Shown: positions 1 to 9,329, counted from the first letter of the stretch. The stretch is DNA of 64,000 nt from Massilia sp. HP4 (GCF_005222695.1 NZ_STGG01000074.1:1-64000), one strand, 5' to 3'. Numbers and translations are program-made. The notes: generated by a model not told the origin, from the letters alone.

Positions 1-1227
1 CAGCAACTGTTCCTGGACGAGCAGCGCGCGCGGGTCGAGGCCGAGAACGTCAGCCAGATGAAAGACGAATTCCTGGCCACGCTGTCGCACGAGTTGCGCA
101 CGCCGCTCAATGCCATGCTCGGCTGGTCGCAACTGCTGTTGCAGGGCCAACGCGACGGCGCCATGCTGCGCCGCGGCCTGGAGACCATCGAGCGCAATGC
201 GCGCGCCCAATCGCAACTGATCGAAGATATGCTCGACATGAGCCGCCTGCTGGCGGGCAAGGTGCGGATCGAAGCCGGTCCGATCCAGCCGCAGGATTTC
301 GTCAACGCCGCGCTCGAGACGGCGCGCCCGGCCGCGATGGCGCGCAGCGTCGGCCTGAATGCCAGCATCGACCATGGCGCCGGCCCAGTGCGCGGCGACA
401 TGGCGCGCATGCAGCAGGTGCTGTCCAACCTGCTGTCGAACGCTGTCAAGTTTACCGAGCCGGGCGGCGTGGTCACGGTCACCCTGCGCATGGAAGGCAA
501 GGCGGGCGAGGACGGCGAGCCCGGCGACCGGGCGGTGGCGATCGACGTGGCCGACACTGGCGCCGGCATCGCGCCCGAATTCCTGCCCTATGTGTTCGAC
601 CGCTTCCGGCAGGCCGATTCCTCGTCGGCGCGCCGCCATGGCGGGCTCGGGCTGGGCTTGGCGATCGCCCGTCAATTGGTCGAGCTGCAGGGCGGCACGA
701 TCAGCGTCGCCAGCCGCGGCGCGGGTCGTGGCGCTACCTTCACCTTGCACCTGCCGCTGGCCGCGCACGGGGCCCTGACGGCGACGCGGCCCGAACCCGT
801 CGCCGGGCTGCTGCTTGCGCCCCCCGAACTGTCCGGCATGACGGTGCTGGTGATCGACGACGAGCTCGATTCACTGGAACTGGTGCAGCAGGTGCTGGCC
901 GCCAGCGACGCCACCATCCTCACCGCTACCGGGGCGCGCGAGGCGCTGCGCCTGGTCGAGCTGCGCCGGCCCGACCTCATCATCAGCGATATCGGCATGC
1001 CGCTGGTCGATGGTTTCGAGCTGATCCGCCGGGTGCGGGACATGCCCGACCGCGAAGCAGCCGGCGTGCCGGCGATCGCGCTCACCGCGTTCTCGCGGCG
1101 CGAAGACCAGCAGCGCGCACTCGAGGCCGGTTTCGACGAATTCCTGGCCAAGCCGGTGGCGCCGGCGACCTTGCTGCAGACGGTCGCGGCGATCGTCACC
1201 CGTCGCAATCTGTTGCGTTCGCTCTGA
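1..1227 (+). CDS. Hybrid sensor histidine kinase/response regulator, 3' part
   Basis: The reading frame is open from base 1, so the N-terminus (sensor or PAS region) lies outside the window. The visible part starts with a short coiled-coil-like stretch. A HisKA domain follows with the H-box SHELRTPLNAM (phospho-accepting His at visible residue 30), then a HATPase_c domain with an N-box (NLLSNAVKF), a G1 box (DTGAGI) and GLGLAI. A C-terminal receiver domain begins at MTVLVIDDE; its phospho-acceptor Asp is in the SDIGMP motif (codon 988-990) and its Lys in LAKPV. The kinase would phosphorylate itself and pass phosphate to its own receiver. The ligand and partner cannot be read here. The next gene is convergent and encodes a diguanylate cyclase, but nothing shows a functional link. 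Confidence 0.93.
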   Translation, partial: QQLFLDEQRARVEAENVSQMKDEFLATLSHELRTPLNAMLGWSQLLLQGQRDGAMLRRGLETIERNARAQSQLIEDMLDMSRLLAGKVRIEAGPIQPQDFVNAALETARPAAMARSVGLNASIDHGAGPVRGDMARMQQVLSNLLSNAVKFTEPGGVVTVTLRMEGKAGEDGEPGDRAVAIDVADTGAGIAPEFLPYVFDRFRQADSSSARRHGGLGLGLAIARQLVELQGGTISVASRGAGRGATFTLHLPLAAHGALTATRPEPVAGLLLAPPELSGMTVLVIDDELDSLELVQQVLAASDATILTATGAREALRLVELRRPDLIISDIGMPLVDGFELIRRVRDMPDREAAGVPAIALTAFSRREDQQRALEAGFDEFLAKPVAPATLLQTVAAIVTRRNLLRSL

Positions 1228-1249
1228 CGGCGCCCATGCTGGCGCCGGT

Positions 1250-3262
1250 TCAGGTGGCGGCGCCGGGAAGCACCAGATCCAGCTCGAGGCCACCTTCCTG
1301 CCGCCGCAGGCCCGCCACGATATACCCACGATTGCGTCCGGCTTCCTTGCCCTTGTACAGCGCCCGGTCGGCCAGCGCGATCGCCTGTTCCCAGTCCGGC
1401 TGCGGCGCCGGCTCCTGCCCGTCGCCTGCCTCCTGTGCAAACGGCAGCGACACCGCGCCGGCCGTGGCACTGATCGCGAGTTCGGCCCCGTCTTCCAGTA
1501 CCACCGGCGTGGCGGCGATCGCATCCAGGATGCGCTGCACCAGCAGCGGCCGCTGCTCCTGGCTGACGCCCTGCGAGTACACCAGGAATTCCTCACCCCC
1601 CCAGCGCAGCACCATGTCCGATTCGCGCATCGCGGTGCGCAGCCGCCGGCCGACCTCGACCAGCACGGCGTCGCCCGCCGCATGGCCGTATTCGTCGTTG
1701 ATGCGCTTGAAGTGGTCGATGTCGAGCAGGGTGAAGCAATCGGCCGACCCCAGGCGCGGCGCCGCCTCTCCGGTGCGGCTACGCATGCGGTCCTGGAACG
1801 AGCGCCGGTTGAACAGGCCGGTCAGCGGATCGTGGGCCGAGCGGTAGGCCAGCTCGTCGTTCAGTTCGGCCAGGCGGCGCCCGGTACGCACCGATTTGCG
1901 GTACAGCCACAAGACCCCGGCGCACAGGAAGAGCGCCAGCGCCGCTCCCAGCGAGGCGGCCGTCTGTACCAGGCCGCGGTGGCGCAGCTCGGCGTCCTTG
2001 ACCGTGTTTTCCTGGCGCAGCGTATCGATCTGGGCCGCGCGCTCGCGTGCCTTGAACTGCTCTTGCAGCGCCGAGATTGCCTTGTTGCGGTCGTTCAGCG
2101 CGAGGTCGCGCATCACATTCTCGCGCTCGCGCGTCGTGGCCAGCGCCTCGCGAAAGCGCCCGGCGTCTTCGAGCGCCTGGCTCTTCTCGGCCAGCAGGCG
2201 GCCCACGGTCGACATCGCGCCGGCCCTGCGCATCTCGGCGATCACGGCATCGACATGCGCCATTCCCTCGCGCTGGCGGCCCTGGCCGAACATGGCAAAG
2301 CCGAGATTGGCCTTTGCCATCTGCAGGCTGATCCGGTCTTCGCTGCGCTGCGCCGGCGCCAGCGCGGCCCGCGCCGCCTGCTCGGCCTGCGGGTAGCGGC
2401 GCGCCTTCAGGTGGGCGTTGGCAATATTGCCCAGCACATTGGCTTCGATCGAAATCAGTTCGTGGGCATGGGCCAGCTCGAGCGCCCGGCTGAAGGCGAG
2501 CAGGGCGGGTTCGATCTCGTCCTGGGCCACCAGCGCCCGGCCCTCGTAGAAATACGCGGCGGCTTCAAGGCGCGGCGGCAGGTGTCGGTGGCCGGCGCGC
2601 ACCTCGCGCAGGGTATCGAGCGCCCGCGCCGGATCGCGCGAATTGACGTACATGCGCGCCAGCGCCAGCCGGATATCCGCTTCGCGCGGACTCCACAGCG
2701 TGGGATGGCGGTCGACGATGTCGAGCGCGCGCAGGAAATGGTGCAATGAGCGGTCGTACTGGCCGACCGCGCTATAGGCCATGCCGTGCAGCGCTTCGAT
2801 GCCGGCATCGAATTCGCGGCTGTCGAGGTCGCGATAGCGGGCGCCGAGCGTCGCGAGTTGCCCGAGCGCCCCGGCCGGGTCGTTATTGTCGATCAAGCGC
2901 AGCACGCGCGCGAGACTGGCCAGCGCGATATTGAGCGGATCGCCCTCGGCCTCGGCCAAGCCGATGATAAGCTCGTTCGTATCATAGGCATCGCGGAAGT
3001 TCCCCGCATCGGCCTGCACCCGGCGCAGCAGGCGCAGGTAATGGATGCGCACCGCATACGGCGCCCCGGCGATCAGCGTGGGCCCTTCATGCACCAGGAT
3101 GGTGCGCGCCTGTGCATTGTTCCGCTCCGCCATGGCGGCGATCTCGCCGAGGCGCGCCTCCAACTGCTGGGCCGCGACAGCCGGGCCGGCGAGGGCGACC
3201 AGCAGCAGGCCGATCGCCAATGGCGGCCTGGATCCGGTCGGGCGTCCGTGCATCGTTGTCAT
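1250..3262 (-). CDS. Membrane-anchored TPR-GGDEF diguanylate cyclase
   Basis: The 670-residue protein should make cyclic di-GMP from two GTP. It has an N-terminal signal sequence (hydrophobic core GLLLVALAGPAVAA), then about 350 residues of TPR-like helical repeats likely to lie in the periplasm. A coiled coil comes next, one transmembrane helix (about 431-454), and a cytoplasmic GGDEF domain (about 475-640). The active-site loop is GGEEF at 555-559, an active variant. The product-inhibition I-site RxxD (RESD, 546-549) sits five residues before it, so feedback by c-di-GMP is expected. The start shown includes a short MTTMHGR stretch before the hydrophobic core; a start three codons later (second Met) is possible. 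It is convergent with the kinase gene. The input signal is unknown, and periplasmic TPRs suggest protein or peptide sensing (inference). Confidence 0.92.
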   Translation of the reverse strand: MTTMHGRPTGSRPPLAIGLLLVALAGPAVAAQQLEARLGEIAAMAERNNAQARTILVHEGPTLIAGAPYAVRIHYLRLLRRVQADAGNFRDAYDTNELIIGLAEAEGDPLNIALASLARVLRLIDNNDPAGALGQLATLGARYRDLDSREFDAGIEALHGMAYSAVGQYDRSLHHFLRALDIVDRHPTLWSPREADIRLALARMYVNSRDPARALDTLREVRAGHRHLPPRLEAAAYFYEGRALVAQDEIEPALLAFSRALELAHAHELISIEANVLGNIANAHLKARRYPQAEQAARAALAPAQRSEDRISLQMAKANLGFAMFGQGRQREGMAHVDAVIAEMRRAGAMSTVGRLLAEKSQALEDAGRFREALATTRERENVMRDLALNDRNKAISALQEQFKARERAAQIDTLRQENTVKDAELRHRGLVQTAASLGAALALFLCAGVLWLYRKSVRTGRRLAELNDELAYRSAHDPLTGLFNRRSFQDRMRSRTGEAAPRLGSADCFTLLDIDHFKRINDEYGHAAGDAVLVEVGRRLRTAMRESDMVLRWGGEEFLVYSQGVSQEQRPLLVQRILDAIAATPVVLEDGAELAISATAGAVSLPFAQEAGDGQEPAPQPDWEQAIALADRALYKGKEAGRNRGYIVAGLRRQEGGLELDLVLPGAAT

Positions 3263-3648
3263 GGTGGGAATAGCGGTATCGGTGGGCAGGACGAGCCGGG
3301 AATGAGCGCCCGTGAGTAGTGCAGACCATTATCGAATGTTGATTTGTGGAAATCAAGCGAAGCAAGCCGGACTGCGATGTTTACGCAACGCCGGTATCGT
3401 CCGGGGGAGGAATTGCCTCCCGGCACGTAAATTGCAGAAGATTCGTCAGTTTGCTTTGATTCGCAACAGCATTCTGGTTATATTTGCACGTCTGCAAAAT
3501 TTGACGGTTTGCAGGTGCAGCAACAGCGGTTTCAAGTCAGGCATGCCGGCCCAACAGGCAGGATCTCGAGTGCGTGCCCGCACGACCTGCGGGCGCGGCG
3601 CAATGACAAGACGCGGGACCACACTATTATTTGATTGGAGAACACGTA
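3263..3648. other. 386-bp intergenic region, AT-richer, with promoter and inverted repeats
   Basis: This region separates the divergent diguanylate cyclase and permease genes. It is visibly less GC-rich than the flanking genes and shows no convincing ORF. It holds a good sigma-70-like promoter for the permease (separate entry). An inverted repeat CTGCAAA-N9-TTTGCAG lies at 3492-3514, at or just after the predicted transcription start. Another, GGGAGG-aattg-CCTCCC, lies near 3402-3418. The predicted permease leader is about 160 nt, long enough for post-transcriptional control, but no known riboswitch class is recognised. Confidence 0.5.
3456..3484 (+). promoter_or_regulatory. Putative sigma-70 promoter of the amino acid permease gene
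   Basis: The -35 box TTGATT (3456-3461), a 17-nt spacer and the -10 box TATATT (3479-3484) match the sigma-70 consensus well in an AT-rich stretch. The predicted start near 3491 falls next to the inverted repeat at 3492-3514, where a repressor could block initiation. Confidence 0.5.
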
Positions 3649-5046
3649 GTGAGTATTTTTAGAACCAAGAATCTGGATGCCATGCTGGCCGCCAGCGCCA
3701 AGCCGGGCGGACTCAAGAAGGTGCTCGGCCCGACCGACCTGATCCTGCTCGGTATTGGCGCGATCGTCGGCACCGGCATTTTCGTGCTGACCGGCACGGG
3801 CGCCGTCACCGCCGGTCCCGCACTGACCCTCTCCTTCATCGTGGCCGCCATGGCCTGCTGCTTCGCCGCTCTCTGTTACGCCGAGTTCGCCTCGACCGTG
3901 CCCGTCGCCGGCTCGATCTATACCTATAGCTACGCCACCCTGGGCGAATTCGTCGCCTGGATGATCGGCTGGGACCTGCTGCTCGAGTACGGCCTGGCCA
4001 CCTCGACCGTCGCGGTCGGCTGGTCCGGCTATTTCCAGTCGCTGATGTCCGGCTTCGGCCTGGTGCTGCCGGACGCCCTGTCGGCCGCCCCGGGCGCCCG
4101 TCCCGGCGTCGACACCCTGTTCAACCTGCCGGCCTTCCTGATCATGATCGCCCTGACTGGCATGCTGTCGCTCGGCATGCGCGAATCGGCGCGCGTCAAC
4201 AACGTCATGGTCATCATCAAGACCGGCGTCGTGCTGTTGTTCATCGCCGTCGGTGTCGGCCACGTCCGTCCTGAAAACTGGGAACCGTTCATGCCATACG
4301 GCATGGGCGGCGTGATGAGCGCCGCCGCACTGGTGTTCTTCGCCTTCATCGGCTTCGACGCCGTGACCTCGGCCGCCGAGGAAGTCAAGAATCCGAAGCG
4401 CGACCTGCCGATCGGCATCATCGGGTCGCTGGTGGTCTGCACCATCCTGTACGTCGTGGTCGCCGCGATCATGACCGGCATCGTGCCGCACCTGGACTTC
4501 AGGGGCGTCGACCACCCGGTCTCGCTGGCCCTGCAAGTGGCGGGCGAGAACTGGGTCGCCGGCTTCGTCGACCTGGCCGCCATCCTCGGCATGAGCACCG
4601 TGATCCTGGTGATGGCCTACGGCCAGACCCGCATCCTGTTCGCCATGTCGCGCGACGGCCTGCTGCCGGCCAAGCTGTCGACCGTGCACCCGAAATACGG
4701 TACCCCGTTCTTCGCTACCTGGCTGGTGGGCATCATCTTCGGCCTGATCGCCGCCGTGGTGCCGCTGAACGTGCTGGCCGAACTGGTCAACATCGGCACC
4801 CTGGCCGCCTTCACCCTGGTGTCGATCGCCGTCATCGTGCTGCGCAAGAAGCGCCCGGACCTGCCACGCGCCTTCCGCTGCCCTGGCGTGCCGTTCATCC
4901 CTGGCCTGGCGATCGTGTTCTGCCTGGTCCTGATGTCGTTCCTGAGCTGGCATACCTGGCTGGCGTTCGCGATCTGGCTGGCGATCGGCGCCGTCGTCTA
5001 CTTCGGCTATGCCCGCCAGCGTTCGCTGCTGAACAAGCCGCAGTAA
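3649..5046 (+). CDS. APC-family amino acid permease (cationic amino acid transporter type)
   Basis: This is an integral inner-membrane transporter of about 465 residues with 12 predicted transmembrane segments. The first segment carries the APC-superfamily substrate loop GIGAIVGTGIFVLTG. The CYAEFAS(T)VPVAGS(I/A)Y motif and the FFAFIGFDAVTSAAEEVKNPKRDLP block mark the CAT/YhdG subgroup of amino acid permeases. I chose the GTG at 3649 because GGAG (3637-3640) sits 8 nt upstream. An in-frame TTG at 3631 would add six residues but swallow that ribosome binding site. The substrate is not readable; cationic or broad neutral amino acids are typical. It stands alone, with a 10-bp-stem hairpin after the stop. 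Confidence 0.9.
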   Translation: MSIFRTKNLDAMLAASAKPGGLKKVLGPTDLILLGIGAIVGTGIFVLTGTGAVTAGPALTLSFIVAAMACCFAALCYAEFASTVPVAGSIYTYSYATLGEFVAWMIGWDLLLEYGLATSTVAVGWSGYFQSLMSGFGLVLPDALSAAPGARPGVDTLFNLPAFLIMIALTGMLSLGMRESARVNNVMVIIKTGVVLLFIAVGVGHVRPENWEPFMPYGMGGVMSAAALVFFAFIGFDAVTSAAEEVKNPKRDLPIGIIGSLVVCTILYVVVAAIMTGIVPHLDFRGVDHPVSLALQVAGENWVAGFVDLAAILGMSTVILVMAYGQTRILFAMSRDGLLPAKLSTVHPKYGTPFFATWLVGIIFGLIAAVVPLNVLAELVNIGTLAAFTLVSIAVIVLRKKRPDLPRAFRCPGVPFIPGLAIVFCLVLMSFLSWHTWLAFAIWLAIGAVVYFGYARQRSLLNKPQ

Positions 5047-5065
5047 GCTCTCTCAGCAAGACTTC

Positions 5066-5096
5066 GGCGCGGCAGACCATTGCGGCCTGCCGCGCC
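5066..5096 (+). terminator. Strong hairpin after the permease gene
   Basis: A perfect 10-bp stem GGCGCGGCAG/CTGCCGCGCC encloses an 11-nt loop 19 nt after the permease stop codon. No T-run follows, so it may be a weak or Rho-assisted terminator or an mRNA-stabilising hairpin. Confidence 0.4.
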
Positions 5097-5176
5097 GGCG
5101 CCCGGCCAGCGCGGGCGCTTCATGTTAATCTGCCATCTTCGACGCAGCGTGTGCGTCCTTGAAGCGGAGATGTCTC

Positions 5177-5791
5177 ATGAGCGCCATCGTGCTCGGCCAG
5201 GGCGATGCCCTCCTGATCGTCGACCTGCAGGTCGACTTTCTTCCCGGCGGCAGCCTCGGCGTGCCGCACGGCGACCAGGTGATCGCCCCGATCAATCGCC
5301 TGACCGCGCTGTACCAGGCGCAGTCCTTGCCGGTCTATGCTTCGCGCGACTGGCATCCCGACACCCATTGCTCCTTCGTCGCCCAGGGCGGGCCATGGCC
5401 GCCGCATTGCGTGGCCGGGACCGCGGGCGCCGGCTTTTCCTCCGAGCTGGATTTGCCGGACGACGTCATCGTGGTCTCCAAGGCCGATACCGTCGACGTC
5501 GACGCCTATTCCGCCTTCAGCGGCACCGGGCTGGCGCAGGCCATGCGCGAGCGCGGCATCCGCCGCCTTGCCGTGTGCGGCCTGGCCACCGACTACTGCG
5601 TGCTCAATACCGTGCTCGATGGCCTGGCCGACTTCGAGATCCTGATCGTGGCCGACGCCATGCGCGCGGTGGATGTCAGGGCGGGCGACGGCGACCATGC
5701 CATGACCCGTATGCTGGGCGCCGGGGCCGTCCCCGTGCGGCTGTCGGAGCGCGGCCTGGTGGCCGACGTGGGGCTCGGCGCCCGCTTGTAG
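5177..5791 (+). CDS. pncA: Nicotinamidase (bifunctional nicotinamidase/pyrazinamidase)
   Basis: It hydrolyses nicotinamide to nicotinate and ammonia in the NAD salvage pathway, in the cytoplasm. The 204-residue length is usual for the isochorismatase-like PncA family. The catalytic triad is visible: Asp16 (IVDLQVDF), Lys102 (VVSKAD) and Cys141 (CGLATDYCV). The metal ligands are probably Asp58 and His60 (RDWHPDTH) with His77 (WPPHC). The start at 5177 is supported by GGAGA at 5166-5170; an upstream in-frame TTG at 5159 would overlap that site. It lies between the permease and a ThDP enzyme on the same strand, with gaps of 130 and 99 bp, so it is probably its own transcription unit. Confidence 0.95.
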   Translation: MSAIVLGQGDALLIVDLQVDFLPGGSLGVPHGDQVIAPINRLTALYQAQSLPVYASRDWHPDTHCSFVAQGGPWPPHCVAGTAGAGFSSELDLPDDVIVVSKADTVDVDAYSAFSGTGLAQAMRERGIRRLAVCGLATDYCVLNTVLDGLADFEILIVADAMRAVDVRAGDGDHAMTRMLGAGAVPVRLSERGLVADVGLGARL

Positions 5792-5890
5792 CGCGCGGCC
5801 GGCGATTGCGTCCCTATGGACGCTGGCGCACGGTCGGCCCGCGGGCATCGTCCTAGAGTCGCCTTTCCATCTTTGCGAAAGGACACCGGC

Positions 5891-7669
5891 ATGACCAGCA
5901 CCGTAGGGGATTTCCTGCTCGAGCGGCTCGGGCAATGGGGCGTGCACCGCGTTTACGGCTATCCGGGCGATGGCATCAACGGCATCCTGGCAGCATTCGG
6001 CCGCCAGGACGCGATCGAATTCGTCCAGGGCCGGCACGAGGAAATGTCGGCCTTCATGGCCTGCGGCCACGCCAAGTTCACGAACGAAGTCGGGGTCTGC
6101 CTGGCGACGTCCGGCCCCGGCGCCATCCACCTGCTCAATGGCCTGTACGACGCCAAGCTCGATCACCAGCCGGTGGTCGCCATCGTCGGCCAGCAGCAGC
6201 GCTCCGCCCTCGGCGCCCACTACCAGCAAGAGGTCGACCTGGTCACCTTGTTCAAGGACGTGGCGGGAGAGTTCGTGCAGATGGCGACCGATCCGGCCCA
6301 GCTGCGCCACCTGGTCGACCGCGCCGTGCGCATCGCCCTGGCGCGGCGCTGCGTGACCTGCATCATCATCCCGAACGACCTGCAGGAAGAAGACGCGGTG
6401 CCCACGCCGCCGCGCGAACACGGCAGCACGTTTTCCGGTGTCGGCGCGGCGCTCGAGGCGGCCGTGCCGCCGCCCGAGGCCCTGCACGCGGCGGCCGACC
6501 TGCTCAATGCCGGGGGCAAGGTCGCAATCCTGGCCGGCGCCGGAGCCAGTGGCGCACTCGACGAGCTGGTCGAGGTGGCCGAGCTGCTCGGCGCCGGCAT
6601 CGCCAAGGCCTTGCTGGGCAAGGCCGTGGTGCCGGACGACCTGCCGTTCTGCACCGGCACCATCGGCATGATCGGCACCCAGGCCAGCGACGCGATGATG
6701 AAAGAGTGCGACACCTTGCTGATGGTCGGCTCGAGCTTCCCGTATGCCGAATTCCTGCCGCAGGAGGGCGCTGCGCGCGCGGTGCAGATCGACGTCGACG
6801 CCACCATGCTCGGCCTGCGCTATCCGATGGACGTCAACCTGGCCGGGGACGCGCGCGCCACCCTGGGCGCCCTGATCCCGCTCTTGAAGCGCAAGGAAGA
6901 CCGCAGCTGGCGCGCGCGCATCGTGGAGAACGTGGCCGAGAGCTGGCGCGTGCTGGACGAGCGGGCGCGCCTGCCGGGCAAGCCCATCAATCCGCAGCGC
7001 GCCTTCAGCGAGCTGTCGCCACGCCTGCCAGGGGACGTGATCATCACTGGCGACTCGGGTTCCGTATCGGCCTGGTATGCGCTGCACCTGCGCCTGCGGC
7101 GCGGGATGATGGCCTCGCTGTCCGGCGGCCTGGCGACCATGGGGTCCGCGGTGCCGTACGCGATGGCGGCCAAGATGGCGCATCCGGGGCGGCCGGTGAT
7201 CGCCCTGGCCGGCGACGGCGCCATGCAGATGAACGGCATGAACGGCCTGATCACGATCGCGCGCCACTGGCGCGACTGGGCCAATCCGACCCTGGTGGTG
7301 CTGGTGCTGAACAACCGCGACCTGAACTTCGTGACCTGGGAACAGCGCGGCATGCAGGGCGAGCCGAAGTACGCGCCGTCGCAGGAGCTGCCCGATTTCT
7401 CGTATGCCGAGTATGCGCGCATGCTCGGCCTGGACGGGCTGCGGGTCGAAGATCCGGAGCAGCTTGGGCCGGCCTGGGATCGGGCGCTGGCCGCCGGCCG
7501 GCCGTTCGTGCTCGAAGTGCTGGCCGATCCGAACATTCCGCCGTTCCCGCCGCATATCGTCGACGCCCAGGCCGGGAAAATCAGGGAGGCGAACCGGAAG
7601 GGCGATCCGGAGGCGGCGGACGTCGAGCGGGGCATGCGCCAGCAAGGCGACGAGGCTTCTGCGCGATGA
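5891..7669 (+). CDS. ThDP-dependent pyruvate oxidase-like enzyme
   Basis: A 592-residue member of the thiamine-diphosphate family that includes pyruvate oxidase/dehydrogenase (quinone) and acetolactate synthase. The N-terminal pyrimidine-binding domain has the conserved Glu in QGRHEEMSAF. A central FAD/NAD-fold domain follows (AILAGAGA). The C-terminal domain has the Mg-ThDP motif GDGAMQMNGMN ... LNNRDLNF. The start is supported by AAAGGA at 5877-5882. Probable reactions are oxidative decarboxylation of pyruvate or a related 2-keto acid, but family members are often annotated only as thiamine pyrophosphate-requiring proteins. It precedes the HDO gene on the same strand with a 140-bp gap that contains a possible -10 element, so co-transcription is uncertain. 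Confidence 0.85.
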   Translation: MTSTVGDFLLERLGQWGVHRVYGYPGDGINGILAAFGRQDAIEFVQGRHEEMSAFMACGHAKFTNEVGVCLATSGPGAIHLLNGLYDAKLDHQPVVAIVGQQQRSALGAHYQQEVDLVTLFKDVAGEFVQMATDPAQLRHLVDRAVRIALARRCVTCIIIPNDLQEEDAVPTPPREHGSTFSGVGAALEAAVPPPEALHAAADLLNAGGKVAILAGAGASGALDELVEVAELLGAGIAKALLGKAVVPDDLPFCTGTIGMIGTQASDAMMKECDTLLMVGSSFPYAEFLPQEGAARAVQIDVDATMLGLRYPMDVNLAGDARATLGALIPLLKRKEDRSWRARIVENVAESWRVLDERARLPGKPINPQRAFSELSPRLPGDVIITGDSGSVSAWYALHLRLRRGMMASLSGGLATMGSAVPYAMAAKMAHPGRPVIALAGDGAMQMNGMNGLITIARHWRDWANPTLVVLVLNNRDLNFVTWEQRGMQGEPKYAPSQELPDFSYAEYARMLGLDGLRVEDPEQLGPAWDRALAAGRPFVLEVLADPNIPPFPPHIVDAQAGKIREANRKGDPEAADVERGMRQQGDEASAR

Positions 7670-7809
7670 TGGCGAATTGATCATCGAATGCCGCGCTGCG
7701 GGATGTCTATTTTGTAATCCGTATCTTACATACTCGCAGCGCGCCTACCGATTCTCGCAACAGTGCCCAGCTTGGATAATGTCGGTAATCGTCCATAGGA
7801 CACTTCACG

Positions 7810-9273
7810 ATGCGAGACATGACACCAATGTTGGAAGCCGACGCGCCGCGCGTCGAGGCCGCCCCCCTTGCCACCGCAGAGGGCGCGAAGAACGTGTACT
7901 TTTCGCTGTACGCCGATCCGTCAGCGATGCCTGGCCAGGCCCGTGACTTCGTGAGCGCGCAGATGGCGGTCGCGCGCGAGCTGCCGTCCGACCTGCCTTC
8001 AAGCCTGGACCAGCTCCAGGCCTGGATCGAACAGCGCACCGACATCGTCGGCCAGCAGTACCGCGACTACCTCGCCGCGCGCAAGAACGGCGCGCCGCGC
8101 CGCTATTTCAGCTGCCGCGCGCACGCGCTGTATTTCATCAAGGGCGTGGCCCCGACCAAGCTGGTCGACGGCGCCTGGCTGTACGGCCTGACCCGCCAGT
8201 GGGACGACGTCGCCTTCCATCCCCTGATCAAGACCTATCTCGAAGAACTGGGCGACGGCTTGCCCGACAAGAACCACGTGACCTTGTACCGCAAGCTGCT
8301 GGCCACCCACGGTTGCGAGAGCTGGGAAGACCTGGGCGACGACCACTTCCTGCAAGGCGCGCTGCAACTGGCGCTGGGCCATCACGCCGAACACTTCCTG
8401 CCCGAAGTCATCGGCTACAACCTCGGCTACGAGCAGCTGCCGCTGCACCTGTTGATCACGTCCTATGAGCTCAATGAGCTGGGCATCGACCCGTATTATT
8501 TCACCTTGCACGTCACGGTCGATAACGCCGCCAGCGGCCATGCGCGCAAGGCGGTGCAGGCGGTGCACGACCTGATGCCCAAGGTCGGCGACCGCGAGGC
8601 CTTCTGGCAGCGCGTGGTCGACGGCTACCGCCTCAATGAGCTGGGCGCCAGCACCACCTCGGTGATCGGCGAATTCGACCTGCAGTGCGAACTGGTCGGC
8701 ATCCTGGCCGCCAAGAGCGGCGTGGGCAAGAACATGCACTCGGACTACTGCCGCGTCGCGGGCCGCTCGGTCAACGACTGGCTGGCCGATCCGGCGCAGA
8801 TCCCGGCCTTCCTGGCCGCGCTCGAAGGGGCCGGCTGGATCAAGCGCGGCGAGGATGTCGAGCATAGCCGCTTCTGGCGCCTGGTCGAAGGCGAACGGGC
8901 CGAGATGTTCGGCGTGTTCAACGCCTACGAATTGCAGGTGCTGCGCGACTGGATCACCTCGACCGCCGACGGCAAGCCGGCCAGCGCCCAGCGCGTGCTG
9001 ACGGCGCGCGCGCGCCAGCGCACCCTCGACCAGCTGGGCCAGGGGACGGAACGGGGCAATGCCTTCCCGGTGCGCGGCCTGATCCGCCGTCACCCGAACC
9101 TGGACGATGCGGACGCCGGCAATGAACTGCGCCTGCTCGAGCAGCAGGTGGCCGCCACCAGCGGCAAGCAGGAAGCGATGCAGATGCTGGGCCGCCTGCT
9201 GTCGCCCGAGAACCACCATACGGCGGTGGGCCTGATGGCCACCCGCATGTACACGCAACTGTTCGACGCCTGA
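7810..9273 (+). CDS. Haem-oxygenase-like di-iron oxidase/oxygenase (HDO, iron-containing redox enzyme family)
   Basis: The 487-residue protein looks like the Haem_oxygenas_2/HDO superfamily, non-haem di-iron enzymes with a haem-oxygenase fold. The evidence is the helical composition and the block YYFTLHVTVDNAASGHARKA (residues 229-248), where His234, Asp238 and His244 are candidate metal ligands. A further cluster, HHAEHFLPEVIGYNLGYE (191-208), supplies His and Glu candidates. The start has AGGA at 7797-7800. The cyanophycin synthetase gene follows after 92 bp on the same strand, so the two may be co-transcribed, although an 8-bp hairpin lies between them. The substrate is unknown; a role on arginine, aspartate or a cyanophycin-derived compound is pure inference from position. 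The family call is moderate because ligands were picked by eye. Confidence 0.72.
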   Translation: MRDMTPMLEADAPRVEAAPLATAEGAKNVYFSLYADPSAMPGQARDFVSAQMAVARELPSDLPSSLDQLQAWIEQRTDIVGQQYRDYLAARKNGAPRRYFSCRAHALYFIKGVAPTKLVDGAWLYGLTRQWDDVAFHPLIKTYLEELGDGLPDKNHVTLYRKLLATHGCESWEDLGDDHFLQGALQLALGHHAEHFLPEVIGYNLGYEQLPLHLLITSYELNELGIDPYYFTLHVTVDNAASGHARKAVQAVHDLMPKVGDREAFWQRVVDGYRLNELGASTTSVIGEFDLQCELVGILAAKSGVGKNMHSDYCRVAGRSVNDWLADPAQIPAFLAALEGAGWIKRGEDVEHSRFWRLVEGERAEMFGVFNAYELQVLRDWITSTADGKPASAQRVLTARARQRTLDQLGQGTERGNAFPVRGLIRRHPNLDDADAGNELRLLEQQVAATSGKQEAMQMLGRLLSPENHHTAVGLMATRMYTQLFDA

Positions 9274-9293
9274 ACCGCCTGCACAGTGCGATG

Positions 9294-9329
9294 ACGGCCG
9301 GTACGCGATAGAGAGCGCATGCCGGCCGT
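9294..9329 (+). other. Hairpin between the HDO and cyanophycin synthetase genes
   Basis: An 8-bp perfect inverted repeat ACGGCCGG/CCGGCCGT with a 20-nt loop sits between the HDO stop and the synthetase ribosome binding site. There is no T-run. It could tune the HDO:CphA ratio by RNA processing or partial termination, or be a coincidence of high GC. Confidence 0.35.

Noticed and set aside
3312-3662. 116-codon open frame in the gap before the permease
   Set aside because: No ribosome site, unusual composition, and it overlaps the permease promoter and start.
5120-7684. 854-codon antisense open frame opposite pncA and the ThDP enzyme
   Set aside because: It crosses two unrelated intact genes and has no recognisable domain.
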